Shown here: positions 42,977 through 50,697 of the stretch, one piece after another | Position numbering within the stretch: position 1 is the stretch's first letter | Layout: each line of letters opens with the position of its first letter | Source of the DNA: Ferrovibrio sp. MS7 | GTDB taxonomy: Bacteria; Pseudomonadota; Alphaproteobacteria; Ferrovibrionales; Ferrovibrionaceae | NCBI RefSeq assembly: GCF_038404985.1 | Contig: NZ_JBBKBA010000001.1 | Location: forward strand, 310,001-374,000 | Reading direction: 5' to 3' | DNA: 64,000 nucleotides | Made by a program: the position numbers and the translations under genes | The notes under the pieces: generated by a model | Databases searched by the model: none | Told to the model about the DNA's origin: nothing | Seen by the model: only the letters and a program-made list of their open reading frames with translations

Positions 42977-43627
42977 TTATTTTGTCGCCGGCTTCCCGGC
43001 GCCGGCTGTGGCGCGCCGGCCGATCCCGTCGAACAGGGTATCGGCATATCGGCGCGAGACTTCCTCGAGGTCGAACTTGCCCTCGCGGTACCACTCGATG
43101 GTCCAGTTCATGAACCCGAAGATGTAGAGGCTGTATGACAGGCTATCCTGGTTCGCCTCGATCTCGCCGTTATCGACACCAGCCTGGATGAGCTGGCGCC
43201 AGTAGCGCTCATAGGGCCGGCGGGTGCGCTTGTAATGCTGGCGAATCGCTTCCGGCAGCGTGTTGGTACAGCGGATGTTGACCTTGGTGTAATGGCCAAG
43301 CGCCAGCGCCGAGAAAAGATGCGCATGAATCGCTGCCGCCAGCTTCGCCCGCACACTGCTTTCTGGCGGCAGGCTGTTCACGGCGATCTTCACCTGATCA
43401 AAAACCCGCTCGACGCCGATTCGCATCACCTCGTCGAGCAATTGTTCCTTGGCGGAGAAATGGTAGTAGATGCTGCCGGCCTTGATTCCGGTTTCCTCGG
43501 CGATGTCACGCATCGTGGTGGCGACATAGCCATGCTCGGCGAACAGCTTGGCGGCAGCATCAAGGATGTGCTTGCGCGCGTTTTCCGGCGGCGCCTTCAC
43601 CTTTGCTATCTTGCCCTGTGCGTTCAT
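42977..43627 (-). CDS. TetR-family transcriptional regulator
   Basis: A 216-residue repressor-type regulator from the ATG at 43627. The helix-turn-helix covers ARKHILDAAAKLFAEHGYVA to TTMRDIAEETGIKAGSIYYH with FSAKEQLLDE after it. The C-terminal ligand domain resembles regulators of acyl-CoA degradation genes. It is the first gene of the leftward TRAP/CoA operon, 40 bp before the receptor start. Two inverted repeats lie upstream of it. An acyl-CoA made by the pathway is a plausible inducer. Confidence 0.9.
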   Translation of the reverse strand: MNAQGKIAKVKAPPENARKHILDAAAKLFAEHGYVATTMRDIAEETGIKAGSIYYHFSAKEQLLDEVMRIGVERVFDQVKIAVNSLPPESSVRAKLAAAIHAHLFSALALGHYTKVNIRCTNTLPEAIRQHYKRTRRPYERYWRQLIQAGVDNGEIEANQDSLSYSLYIFGFMNWTIEWYREGKFDLEEVSRRYADTLFDGIGRRATAGAGKPATK

Positions 43628-43641
43628 GCCGAGGCGTCCTC

Positions 43642-43708
43642 CATCCCTAACTATTGTTAGGTTGGATGCATCACCTCGCTTCGTCAAATTCAAAATTCTA
43701 ACAAGAAT
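43642..43708. promoter_or_regulatory. Two candidate TetR operators upstream of the TRAP/CoA operon
   Basis: CCTAACTATTGTTAGG at 43646-43661 has perfect six-base arms and is nested in an outer CATCC (43642-43646)/GGATG (43664-43668) repeat. A second dyad, ATTCT-AACA-AGAAT, lies at 43695-43708. Both are upstream of the TetR start at 43627 in a relatively AT-rich stretch, which fits autorepression of the operon. The next 230 bp up to the terminator at 43945 contain no gene that I can support. Confidence 0.5.
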
Positions 43709-43944
43709 GTACCGCAGCGCAGCGCGAGACGGCTTCGCGACGCAATATGCCTACCTGGCCGCGCAGCCAGCTGTATCGGTACTGTGTATCGGTATGGAAA
43801 ATCGCCGGCGATGGAACGGCGCGGCCGAAACAGCAGCCACAACAGCCCAAGAAAAAAATGCCGGACGCATTCGCCGCGGTGGAACTTCAGCGCCTGGCGG
43901 ATCCGCGCCGCGCCAGCAAGCGGAGAGGGCGGCCGCAAAACAAA

Positions 43945-43979
43945 AAAACGCCGCCGGGCGAAAACCCAGGCGGCGTTTT
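43945..43979 (-). terminator. Terminator of the original tRNA-fMet transcript
   Basis: AAAACGCCGCC (43945-43955) pairs perfectly with GGCGGCGTTTT (43969-43979). Read on the minus strand it lies five bases past the CCA end of the tRNA-fMet remnant and continues into more T residues. This is the normal arrangement after a tRNA gene and shows that the left side of the junction is the native chromosomal flank. Confidence 0.8.
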
Positions 43980-43982
43980 GAT

Positions 43983-44035
<53 letters not shown>

Positions 44036-44147
44036 AAAACTCATTTTTGGCCATCATCGCCAACAAGCCCCAACACGAAAACCCAATGATTTCAGCACTC
44101 CGGCTCTTGACGCCTGTTGGCGGGAGTGGCCAGATATTGGCGTCAAC

Positions 44148-44169
44148 TGTCCCCAAAGTGTCCCCAGAG
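44148..44169. repeat. Tandem 11-bp repeats, candidate integrase arm-type sites
   Basis: TGTCCCCAAAG (44148-44158) is followed directly by TGTCCCCAGAG (44159-44169), giving two TGTCCCCA boxes 11 bp apart, one helical turn. They lie between the tRNA-fMet core and the integrase start. Direct repeats in this place are typical arm-type binding sites for tyrosine integrases. I found no copy on the chromosomal side of the core, as expected for an attL site. Confidence 0.5.
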
Positions 44170-44224
44170 GGCACTTTTCATGGCCCTTCAGGTTGGCTTT
44201 CCTGAAGGTCGCACGAGGCCCCTC

Positions 44225-45409
44225 ATGGCAACCATCGAAAAGCGTGAGCGCAGGAACGGCACGGTTTTCAAGGCGGTCGTCCGCATTCACGGGTTCCCGC
44301 CTCAGCGGCGGACCTTCAAACGGCTTACGGACGCCAAAATCTGGGTTCAGCAGACCGAGGCGGACATCCGGCGCGGAGAATTCCGCAACGTGATTTCGAC
44401 CGCGAAGAGCAAGACGCTCCAGGATGCCATCGACCGCTACCGATCCGAGGTCTTTGCTCGGAAAGCCGAGACGACCCAGCGGGCCGAAGGCTCCTTTCTG
44501 GCTTATTGGGAGCGGGAGCTTGGCGAGTACGCCCTCGCCTATATCGACGCGGAACTGATCTCGAAGAAGCTGGGCGAACTCGAAACCGCCGGCGATCAGC
44601 GCCGGAAAACCGCGCCAGTTGCGACAACCGAAGGTGCCGACACCAAGCAGAAGCGCGGTCGCAAGGCGACACGCCCGGCGCCGGAAAAATTGCCGCCCAA
44701 GAGCCCGAAAACGATGAAGCACTATCGGGACATGATTGCGCTTCTCTTCAAGTACGCCCGGCAATGGGGTTGGACCGGGAGCAGCCCGGTCGATGGCGTG
44801 AACAAGATCACAAAAATTCGGAACGAGCGGACCCGCTTCTTGGGCGATGACGAGCGCGCTGCCCTGCTGGCGGCCTGCAAGGCGAGCGAGAACGAACACC
44901 TCTATCCCGTCGTGGTGTTCGCCCTATCGACGGGCGCGCGGAAAGGCGAAGTCCTGGACCTCACCTTCAATGATCTCGATTTGAAGCGGGGGTCGGCGAT
45001 CCTCCGGGACACGAAGAACGGCGAAACGCGGGCCGTTCCCATCGTGAAGAGTCTGAACGGTCTCCTGGAGGATCATCTGGAGAAGGTGAAAGCCGCCTAC
45101 GAAAAGCTCGAAAAGGCCCCGCCCCAACGCTGGGTGTTCCCCCGCGCGGACGGCCAAGCGCCGATCGACATCCGCACGGCCTGGGAAACGGCGCGTGACA
45201 GGGCGAAAATCTCGGATTTTCGGTTCCACGATCTGCGGCATTCGACGGCGAGTTATCTCGCCATGAACGGCGCCAGCCTCGTCGAGATCGCCGAGGTCCT
45301 CGGGCACAAGACGCTTCAGATGGTGAAGCGCTACGCCCATCTATCGGAAAGCCACGTCAAAGACCTGGTCGAACGGGTCAACGACAAGATACTGCCGAAC
45401 CAGCTTTAG
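44225..45409 (+). CDS. Tyrosine-family site-specific integrase A
   Basis: Recombinase of 394 residues. I take the ATG at 44225 because the resulting MATIEKRERRNGTVFKAVVR aligns with the N-terminus of integrase B; the upstream open frame covers the arm-type repeats. The catalytic residues are visible: Arg239 in STGARKGE, a Lys at about 264, His335 and Arg338 in FHDLRHSTASYL, His361 in VLGHKTLQ and the nucleophile Tyr370 in MVKRYAHL. A basic linker (about residues 130-165, with KQKRGRKATR) separates the DNA-binding and catalytic halves and is absent from integrase B. It presumably catalysed integration at tRNA-fMet. Confidence 0.93.
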   Translation: MATIEKRERRNGTVFKAVVRIHGFPPQRRTFKRLTDAKIWVQQTEADIRRGEFRNVISTAKSKTLQDAIDRYRSEVFARKAETTQRAEGSFLAYWERELGEYALAYIDAELISKKLGELETAGDQRRKTAPVATTEGADTKQKRGRKATRPAPEKLPPKSPKTMKHYRDMIALLFKYARQWGWTGSSPVDGVNKITKIRNERTRFLGDDERAALLAACKASENEHLYPVVVFALSTGARKGEVLDLTFNDLDLKRGSAILRDTKNGETRAVPIVKSLNGLLEDHLEKVKAAYEKLEKAPPQRWVFPRADGQAPIDIRTAWETARDRAKISDFRFHDLRHSTASYLAMNGASLVEIAEVLGHKTLQMVKRYAHLSESHVKDLVERVNDKILPNQL

Positions 45410-45528
45410 CTCGCTCGCCAGCTCGACGCAGCTCCGCACGATCTCGGCGCCCGAGCGCGGAATAGATGCTTAAGCTCGATCATTCGATTACTATCAGATT
45501 AAGAAAGGATCGAAAGGGAGTGTAGTCG

Positions 45529-48516
45529 TTGAACCAAATGACTTCAGGAGAACCGTTGAATTCGGGCTCACGGTGGCACCGTTGGGAGCCGCATATCCAC
45601 GCACCCGGCACACTCTTCAACAATCAGTTCAAGGGGCCGAACGCCTGGGCCGACTATCTCAGCAGCCTTGAACAAGCGACCCCGGTCATCCGGGCTATCG
45701 CGGTCACCGACTACTACTGCACGGACACGTATCAACACGTTGTTCGTGAAATGAAGGAAAGCCGCCGCCTCCCCCAGGTGGCGCTCGTATTTCCCAATGT
45801 TGAACTTCGCTTGGACGTGGCGACCGTCAAGGAGCGCTGGACCAACATCCATTTGTTGGTTAGCCCTGATGATCCGAATCACGTCGCGGAGATCGACCGC
45901 TTCCTGAGCCGACTCCGCTTCGAGGCGTTCGGCGACAATTTCGCCTGCACGCGCGCCGACCTTATCAAGTTGGGGCGCAAGTCGAAGCCGGAGATGAGTG
46001 ACGAGCGTGCCGCGTTCCGTCATGGCGCATCTCAGTTCAAGGTCAACTTCGCGCAGCTTCGCGAGGAGTTCGGCAAGAGCGATTGGGCGCAAGCGCATAT
46101 GCTGATTGCCGTCGCCGGCGCAGAAACGGATGGAACGTCCGGTATCCGCGATACGGCCGATGCGACGCTCCGTCAAGAAATCGAGAAGTTCGCTCATGTC
46201 ATCTTCGCTAGCAGCCCAGCGCAACGTGATTTTTGGCTGGCTCGCAAGGCCGGCGTTGGCGAGGACATTCTGCGCGAGCGATACGGAGGCTGCAAGCCGT
46301 GCCTGCATGGCAGTGACGCCCATGATCAGGGCGCCGTCGCTAAGCCTGACGGAGACCGCTTCTCTTGGATCAAGGGCGACTTAACGTTCGATGCTTTGCG
46401 CCAAGCGTGTATCGACCCCGCCGGAAGGGCGTATGTCGGCGTGCGTCCGCCGTTCCGCGCCACACCAGCACGGGTGATTTCCACAGTCGAATTGAAGGAC
46501 GCGGATTGGGCGCAGACGCCGAAGCTGGCCCTCAATCCTGGCCTTGTCGCGATTATCGGCGCGCGCGGGTCGGGCAAGACGGCACTCGCCGATGCAGTCG
46601 CCGCAGGCTGCGACGCGACCGATGATCGCCTGAGCAGCGCATCATTTATCGTTCGTGCCCGTGAACATCTCGATGGTGTCGGCGTTCGGCTGTCTTGGGA
46701 GACTGGAGATCCGTCGGAGCGAAACCTCTTGGATGGTAGGCGTGATCCGTCGATTTATCCCCGCGCGCGATACCTTTCACAAAAGTTCGTAGAAGAACTT
46801 TGTTCGGCGGACGGTATCAAGGATGACTTGTTGACGGAGATTGAACGCGTCATCTTCGAGGCCCATACGACCCTCGAACGCGACGGCGCCACCGATTTCA
46901 AGGAACTTTTGAACTTGCGGACGACTGTCCTCAGGGACAATCGCGCTCGCGACGAAGAAGCCATCGCCACTCTTTCGGACGAAATTGGCATAGAGCGAGA
47001 AAAGCAGACCCAGATCGCCGGACTCAAGTCTCAGATCACCCAGAAAGAAGTCTTGCTCGCCGGGTACATGAAAAGTCGCGACGCTCTGGTGACGGCTGGG
47101 AGCGCCGACCGCGTCGCACGCTTGAACGCCCTCACCGAGGCTGCCGACCATGTGCGGAATCAGATCCGCCTATGGTCGCTCGAGAGCCAGGCACTCCGCT
47201 CGTTGCAGAATGACGTGTCGGATTTTCGAACCAACCGCGCGCCGATGGCCCTGCGCACAGCAAGGCAATCCTTTGCCGGTGCACATCTGGAAGACAAGGA
47301 ATGGGAGGTCTTCCGGCAGACCTACTCGGGCAACGTCGATGGCACCTTGACCGAGCGCTTGGCAAAGGCCGAACGCGCGGCCGCAGGTTGGCGCGGGACA
47401 GAACAGCCGAGGAAGGCTTCTGACCAGGAGCCTTATGTGGCCGCCGACGCGACTTTGAATCAATTGTCGCTCGGCGTATTGGAGGCGGAAATCGGCCGTA
47501 TCCAACGCCTCATCAACATCGACACTGACACCGCCAATCGGCTGCGGACCATCACGGCAAAGATCGGCGATGAAAACGCGGCGCTCAAACGGCTGCGGGA
47601 CTCACTGGCCGATTGCGAAGGCGCGGAAGAGCGCACGAAGCAGCTCGCCGCCGATCGGGAGCAAGCCTATCTACGCGTGTTTGAATCCATCGTCGGCGAG
47701 GAGCAGGTCTTACACGAGCTGTATCGCCCCCTCATGGATCGGCTCGCAAAAGCGTCCGGCACACTTCGCAAGTTGTCCTTCTCGGTATCACGACATGCCG
47801 ATATCCACCGCTGGGCGACCGAAGGCGAGGGGCTCTTCGACAAGCGTCGAACCGGGCCCTTCAAAGGCGTGGGAACCCTGGAAGGCTGGGCGGAATCGCT
47901 GTTGAGACCAGCGTGGGAGTCCGGCGATCCCGCCGCTGTCGCCGCCGCCATGGCGGAATTCCGCCAGGCGCATCAAACGGAATTGCTGGAGTTATCGGAA
48001 GTGCCGCGTTCGCAGCAATCCGATTATCGGTCTTGGCTGCGGCGGTTTGCGAAATGGCTCTATGGCACGAGCCATATCGAGATTAGTTATAGCATCGACT
48101 ACGAAGCCGTCGATATTCGCAAGCTGTCACCGGGCACACGCGGCATCGTCTTGCTGTTGCTCTATCTCGCGCTCGATGATGCGGACGATCGTCCGCTAAT
48201 CATCGATCAGCCCGAGGAGAACCTGGACCCGAAGTCGATTTTCGATGAGCTGGTCGAGTTGTTTATCGCGGCGAAGAATACGCGGCAAGTGATTATGGTG
48301 ACGCACAACGCAAACCTCGTCGTCAACACGGACGCCGATCAGGTCATCGTCGCGTTTGCTGGCACTCATACACCCGGCAAGCTGCCGCCCATCCGCTATC
48401 TGTCGGGCGGTTTGGAAAGCGCAGAGATGCGCAAGCATGTCTGCGATATCCTCGAAGGCGGCGAGCGCGCATTCAAGGAGCGCGCTCGCCGCCTGCGGGT
48501 ACGCCTGGAGCGGTGA
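45529..48516 (+). CDS. PHP-domain SMC/ABC-type ATPase (TrlF-like), candidate defence protein
   Basis: A 995-residue fusion. Residues ~15-310 resemble a PHP metal-dependent phosphoesterase: EPHIHAPGT (His22, His24), a VTDYY strand (Asp61) and CLHGSDAHD (His260, Asp263, His265). An ABC/SMC-like ATPase follows, with Walker A GARGSGKT at 344-351. A long helical, probably coiled-coil middle covers ~430-720, with signature LSPGTRG at 866-872, Walker B LIIDQPEENLDP at 890-901 and the switch His926 in VTHNANL. This is the split-head layout of Rad50, OLD and RloC proteins, with a PHP nuclease in place of their nuclease parts. A TTG at 45529 with AAGGGAG upstream is the best start; ATG at 45538 is possible. 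It stands alone between integrase and excisionase genes. Confidence 0.85.
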   Translation: MNQMTSGEPLNSGSRWHRWEPHIHAPGTLFNNQFKGPNAWADYLSSLEQATPVIRAIAVTDYYCTDTYQHVVREMKESRRLPQVALVFPNVELRLDVATVKERWTNIHLLVSPDDPNHVAEIDRFLSRLRFEAFGDNFACTRADLIKLGRKSKPEMSDERAAFRHGASQFKVNFAQLREEFGKSDWAQAHMLIAVAGAETDGTSGIRDTADATLRQEIEKFAHVIFASSPAQRDFWLARKAGVGEDILRERYGGCKPCLHGSDAHDQGAVAKPDGDRFSWIKGDLTFDALRQACIDPAGRAYVGVRPPFRATPARVISTVELKDADWAQTPKLALNPGLVAIIGARGSGKTALADAVAAGCDATDDRLSSASFIVRAREHLDGVGVRLSWETGDPSERNLLDGRRDPSIYPRARYLSQKFVEELCSADGIKDDLLTEIERVIFEAHTTLERDGATDFKELLNLRTTVLRDNRARDEEAIATLSDEIGIEREKQTQIAGLKSQITQKEVLLAGYMKSRDALVTAGSADRVARLNALTEAADHVRNQIRLWSLESQALRSLQNDVSDFRTNRAPMALRTARQSFAGAHLEDKEWEVFRQTYSGNVDGTLTERLAKAERAAAGWRGTEQPRKASDQEPYVAADATLNQLSLGVLEAEIGRIQRLINIDTDTANRLRTITAKIGDENAALKRLRDSLADCEGAEERTKQLAADREQAYLRVFESIVGEEQVLHELYRPLMDRLAKASGTLRKLSFSVSRHADIHRWATEGEGLFDKRRTGPFKGVGTLEGWAESLLRPAWESGDPAAVAAAMAEFRQAHQTELLELSEVPRSQQSDYRSWLRRFAKWLYGTSHIEISYSIDYEAVDIRKLSPGTRGIVLLLLYLALDDADDRPLIIDQPEENLDPKSIFDELVELFIAAKNTRQVIMVTHNANLVVNTDADQVIVAFAGTHTPGKLPPIRYLSGGLESAEMRKHVCDILEGGERAFKERARRLRVRLER

Positions 48517-48638
48517 TGTAATGGCAAATCGCCCTACATCACGCCAGGAGACATGAACTGCTTGAAACGGGCATTCCCCGGGCATACCCTTTCGGCCTCC
48601 TTCTCTTTTTTTCATCCGAGAGACGAAGGGGTAATCGC

Positions 48639-48860
48639 TTGGTCGATTATCAGGAGCTGCGCACGGTCAGGCAGCTTGCGTCGGAGGCTCCGTGGCTCAC
48701 GGAGAATAAGCTGCGGTGGTGGATCTTCCACGCCGAACGGAACGGCCTCGCGGCCGCTCTGATCAAGATCTCGGGGCGGGTCTATGTGGACCGTGCCGAG
48801 TTTAACAAGTGGCTTGAACGCCAGCGTATGATGCCTCTCAAGGGCACCAAGGCCGCCTGA
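48639..48860 (+). CDS. Excisionase-like DNA-binding protein, first copy
   Basis: A 73-residue protein with a winged-helix form: LRTVRQLASEAPWLTENKLR for the helix-turn-helix, then WWIFHAERNGLAAALIKISG and a GRVYVDRAEFNKWLER wing/helix. A TTG at 48639 has AAGGGG eight bases before it; no in-frame ATG fits. It shares the LRWWIF(H/N)AExNG and GRV(Y/F)(V/I)DR cores with the protein encoded on the other strand at 48920, and the two genes converge on one terminator. Small proteins of this kind next to integrases act as recombination directionality factors or repressors. Confidence 0.75.
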   Translation: MVDYQELRTVRQLASEAPWLTENKLRWWIFHAERNGLAAALIKISGRVYVDRAEFNKWLERQRMMPLKGTKAA

Positions 48861-48877
48861 ATCACGCAACACCGGAG

Positions 48878-48906
48878 GGCCTCGTCGCAAGACGAGGCCT
48901 TTTTTT
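48878..48906. terminator. Rho-independent terminator between the convergent excisionase-like genes
   Basis: GGCCTCGTC (48878-48886) pairs perfectly with GACGAGGCC (48891-48899) around a GCAA tetraloop, followed by seven T residues on the plus strand. It ends the plus-strand gene at 48860 and may also slow transcription arriving from the opposite side. Confidence 0.9.
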
Positions 48907-48919
48907 CATGCTAACGTCA

Positions 48920-49117
48920 TCAAGGTGCTGCTCGGTGCTCTTCAAGCCAGGCTTCCAAGGCGACGCGATCGATGAAAACTCGGCCGCCGACGCGGATCAG
49001 GCATTTATTGAAGCCGTTGACCTCAGCATTGAATATCCACCAGCGAAGTGTGGCTTGGCTTAGCGCGGGGTTCAACTCTTCGACTTGTGCGACAGTCAGT
49101 AAATCTCGCAGTTCCAT
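48920..49117 (-). CDS. Excisionase-like DNA-binding protein, second copy
   Basis: A 65-residue paralogue of the protein at 48639: LLTVAQVEELNPALSQATLR, then WWIFNAEVNGFNKCLIRVGG and RVFIDRVALEAWLEEHR. It is encoded 25 bp downstream of integrase B on the same strand, so the two are probably cotranscribed as an int-xis unit. The N-terminal helix-turn-helix and the wing resemble MerR/AlpA-like excisionases. It likely directs excision by integrase B. Confidence 0.8.
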   Translation of the reverse strand: MELRDLLTVAQVEELNPALSQATLRWWIFNAEVNGFNKCLIRVGGRVFIDRVALEAWLEEHRAAP

Positions 49118-49142
49118 ATGTGCTCATGCTGGCTCCCCTCGC

Positions 49143-50246
49143 CTAGCCGAACATCCTCTTGTTCATTCGCGCTACGACGGCTGTCGTGTGTTGTTCGCTC
49201 AGGTGGGCGTAACGCTTCACCATCTGAAGTGTTTTGTGGCCAAGAACCTCGGCGATCTCCGCGACCGTCGCCCCGCTCATTGCAAGATAGGAGGCAGCCG
49301 TGTGCCTGAGGTCATGAAAGCGGAAATCTTCGATACCGGCGGCAGCTAAAGCGCGCTTCCATTCCTTTTGGATATGCATGGGCTTCTTGCCATCGGCACG
49401 GGCGAAGACGTACTTCGAGACGATGACGCGGTTCCGAGAAAGTTCGGCTATCAACTCGTGGGCATGGCCAACGAGGGGAAGCGCCCGTCGCTCTCCGTTC
49501 TTGGTTACATCCAGAACAATGATGTTGCGGGCCAAATCGACGTTCTTCCACTCGATGGACATGATTTCACCGTAGCGGGCCCCCGTGGATAGGGTCAGCA
49601 CGACGATCGGATAGAGAAATTGGTTTCGGCTCTTCTTGCAGGCCGCCAATAGCGCATCCCGCTCGCTGTCGGACAAGAATCGAACCCGCCCTCTTGGTTC
49701 CTGCGGTTTGCGGACACGCTCGACCGGGTTCTCCCGCGTCCATTCCCATTCGTTGACGGCCGTCGTGAACATCACCGACAAGCTCGCAAAATAGCGCACC
49801 ACGGTAGATGCCGATCGCAGCTTCCCTTCCTCGCCGTTCTTGGCCTCTAAGGGTTTACCGACCGAGTTCAACGGCGGGGTGCTGAGTAGGAGGTCACGAC
49901 ATTCGATAAGCCGCGCGGGTGTCACGTCGGTGATGAAGCAGTCACCTAGTTGGGCTTTCCACCAAAGCAGATGTTTGACGACTTTGCGCTTCGCTGTCGG
50001 ATTTTTGTGGCGAACCGGCACGACCGTGGCGATGTATCGATCAACCATATCGGCGAGTGTTTTTCGGCGCGCTTCCGGGGTTTTGATATATCGCCCCTCG
50101 CGCATCGCCACTTCGGTCTGCTGCGCCCACGCCTTCGCATCGGTTTTCCGCTCGAAGGTCGCTGTTTGCGAGGGATACCCCTTGATTCTTACAATAGCTT
50201 GATACCGAGTTCCCTCGTCAGTAACACGCTCACAAATCGTCGCCAA
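49143..50246 (-). CDS. Tyrosine-family site-specific integrase B
   Basis: Recombinase of 367 residues, clearly homologous to integrase A but without its basic linker. Catalytic residues: Arg224 in STGARYGE, Lys249 in VTKNGERR, His311 and Arg314 in FHDLRHTAASYL, His337 in VLGHKTLQ, Tyr346 in MVKRYAHL. The last three blocks are nearly identical to those of integrase A. The start is a TTG at 50246 (protein begins LATICERVTDEG, read as Met). Its start faces the tRNA-Phe core at 50447 about 200 bp away, so tRNA-Phe is its expected target. Confidence 0.93.
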   Translation of the reverse strand: MATICERVTDEGTRYQAIVRIKGYPSQTATFERKTDAKAWAQQTEVAMREGRYIKTPEARRKTLADMVDRYIATVVPVRHKNPTAKRKVVKHLLWWKAQLGDCFITDVTPARLIECRDLLLSTPPLNSVGKPLEAKNGEEGKLRSASTVVRYFASLSVMFTTAVNEWEWTRENPVERVRKPQEPRGRVRFLSDSERDALLAACKKSRNQFLYPIVVLTLSTGARYGEIMSIEWKNVDLARNIIVLDVTKNGERRALPLVGHAHELIAELSRNRVIVSKYVFARADGKKPMHIQKEWKRALAAAGIEDFRFHDLRHTAASYLAMSGATVAEIAEVLGHKTLQMVKRYAHLSEQHTTAVVARMNKRMFG

Positions 50247-50312
50247 AATACTTTACTCTATAGATATACTAATACTCTTATTGTAATCTTCTTATACTGT
50301 TAGTTCAACTTT

Positions 50313-50334
50313 GGCGCTGCACTTTTGCTGCACT
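50313..50334. repeat. Left copy of a 22-bp repeat flanking the tRNA-Phe core
   Basis: The sequence starts GGCGCTGCACTTT and contains two GCTGCACT boxes spaced 11 bp apart. A second copy at 50564-50585 differs at one base (T or C between the boxes) and has the same orientation. The internal 11-bp spacing equals that of the repeats beside integrase A, though the base sequence differs. This fits arm-type sites of integrase B. The DNA between integrase B and the core (50247-50446) is strikingly AT-rich and holds no gene. Confidence 0.55.
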
Positions 50335-50446
50335 TAGTATTGATTTTCTACTGATTTATACATAATTAATTACATAATACATACTTTTTACTATTGTATT
50401 TCAATGAGATAATTTTTTACAGTAACCAGTGGAAACCACCCTCACC

Positions 50447-50493
50447 GATTGAAAATCCCCGTGTCGGCGGTTCGATTCCGTCCCTGGCCACCA
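50447..50493 (+). other. tRNA-Phe 3'-end sequence, attachment core of integrase B
   Basis: On the plus strand 47 bases match the 3' part of tRNA-Phe: GATTGAAAATCCCC with the GAA anticodon, the GTGTCGG variable region, a T arm with GGTTCGATTCC, and the acceptor end CCCTGGCCACCA. Left of 50447 the sequence does not pair or match, so the 5' half is missing and this is not a working gene. It can be an attP core captured from a tRNA or the remnant left at one end of an element. The repeats on both sides favour attP. Confidence 0.75.
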
Positions 50494-50496
50494 CTC

Positions 50497-50522
50497 AAAA
50501 CCCCCGGAGTACCGGGGGTTTT
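50497..50522. terminator. Rho-independent terminator after the tRNA-Phe remnant
   Basis: AAAACCCCCGG (50497-50507) pairs perfectly with CCGGGGGTTTT (50512-50522) over a four-base loop. It lies three bases past the CCA end, where a real tRNA-Phe gene would have its terminator. It may also end the DISARM transcript coming from the right, as the stem is followed by T residues on both strands. Confidence 0.75.
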
Positions 50523-50563
50523 GACGTTTCCGGGAAGGCGGCGCTCACCATTTAGAATGGCCC

Positions 50564-50585
50564 GGCGCTGCACTTTCGCTGCACT
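50564..50585. repeat. Right copy of the 22-bp repeat flanking the tRNA-Phe core
   Basis: Same orientation and 21 of 22 bases identical to the copy at 50313-50334, placed 71 bp after the tRNA-Phe CCA end. The 112 bp from here to the drmC stop codon contain no gene that I can see. Confidence 0.55.
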
Positions 50586-50697
50586 AGCTTCAAAAGGCTA
50601 CATGTCGGCAGCTCAACCATTCTACGGGCCTCAAGTATGTTGCAACTTAGCGCCGGGCAATGCTCAACCGAGCGAACTTCATAAATATAGCGAATTG

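Noticed and set aside
44117-44224. N-terminal extension of integrase A from an upstream ATG
   Set aside because: These 36 codons run through the TGTCCCCA tandem repeats and are not shared with the homologous integrase B, which starts at the equivalent of 44225.
50447-50493. Functional tRNA-Phe gene
   Set aside because: The acceptor 5' strand, D arm and 5' half of the anticodon stem are missing; the sequence to the left does not pair.
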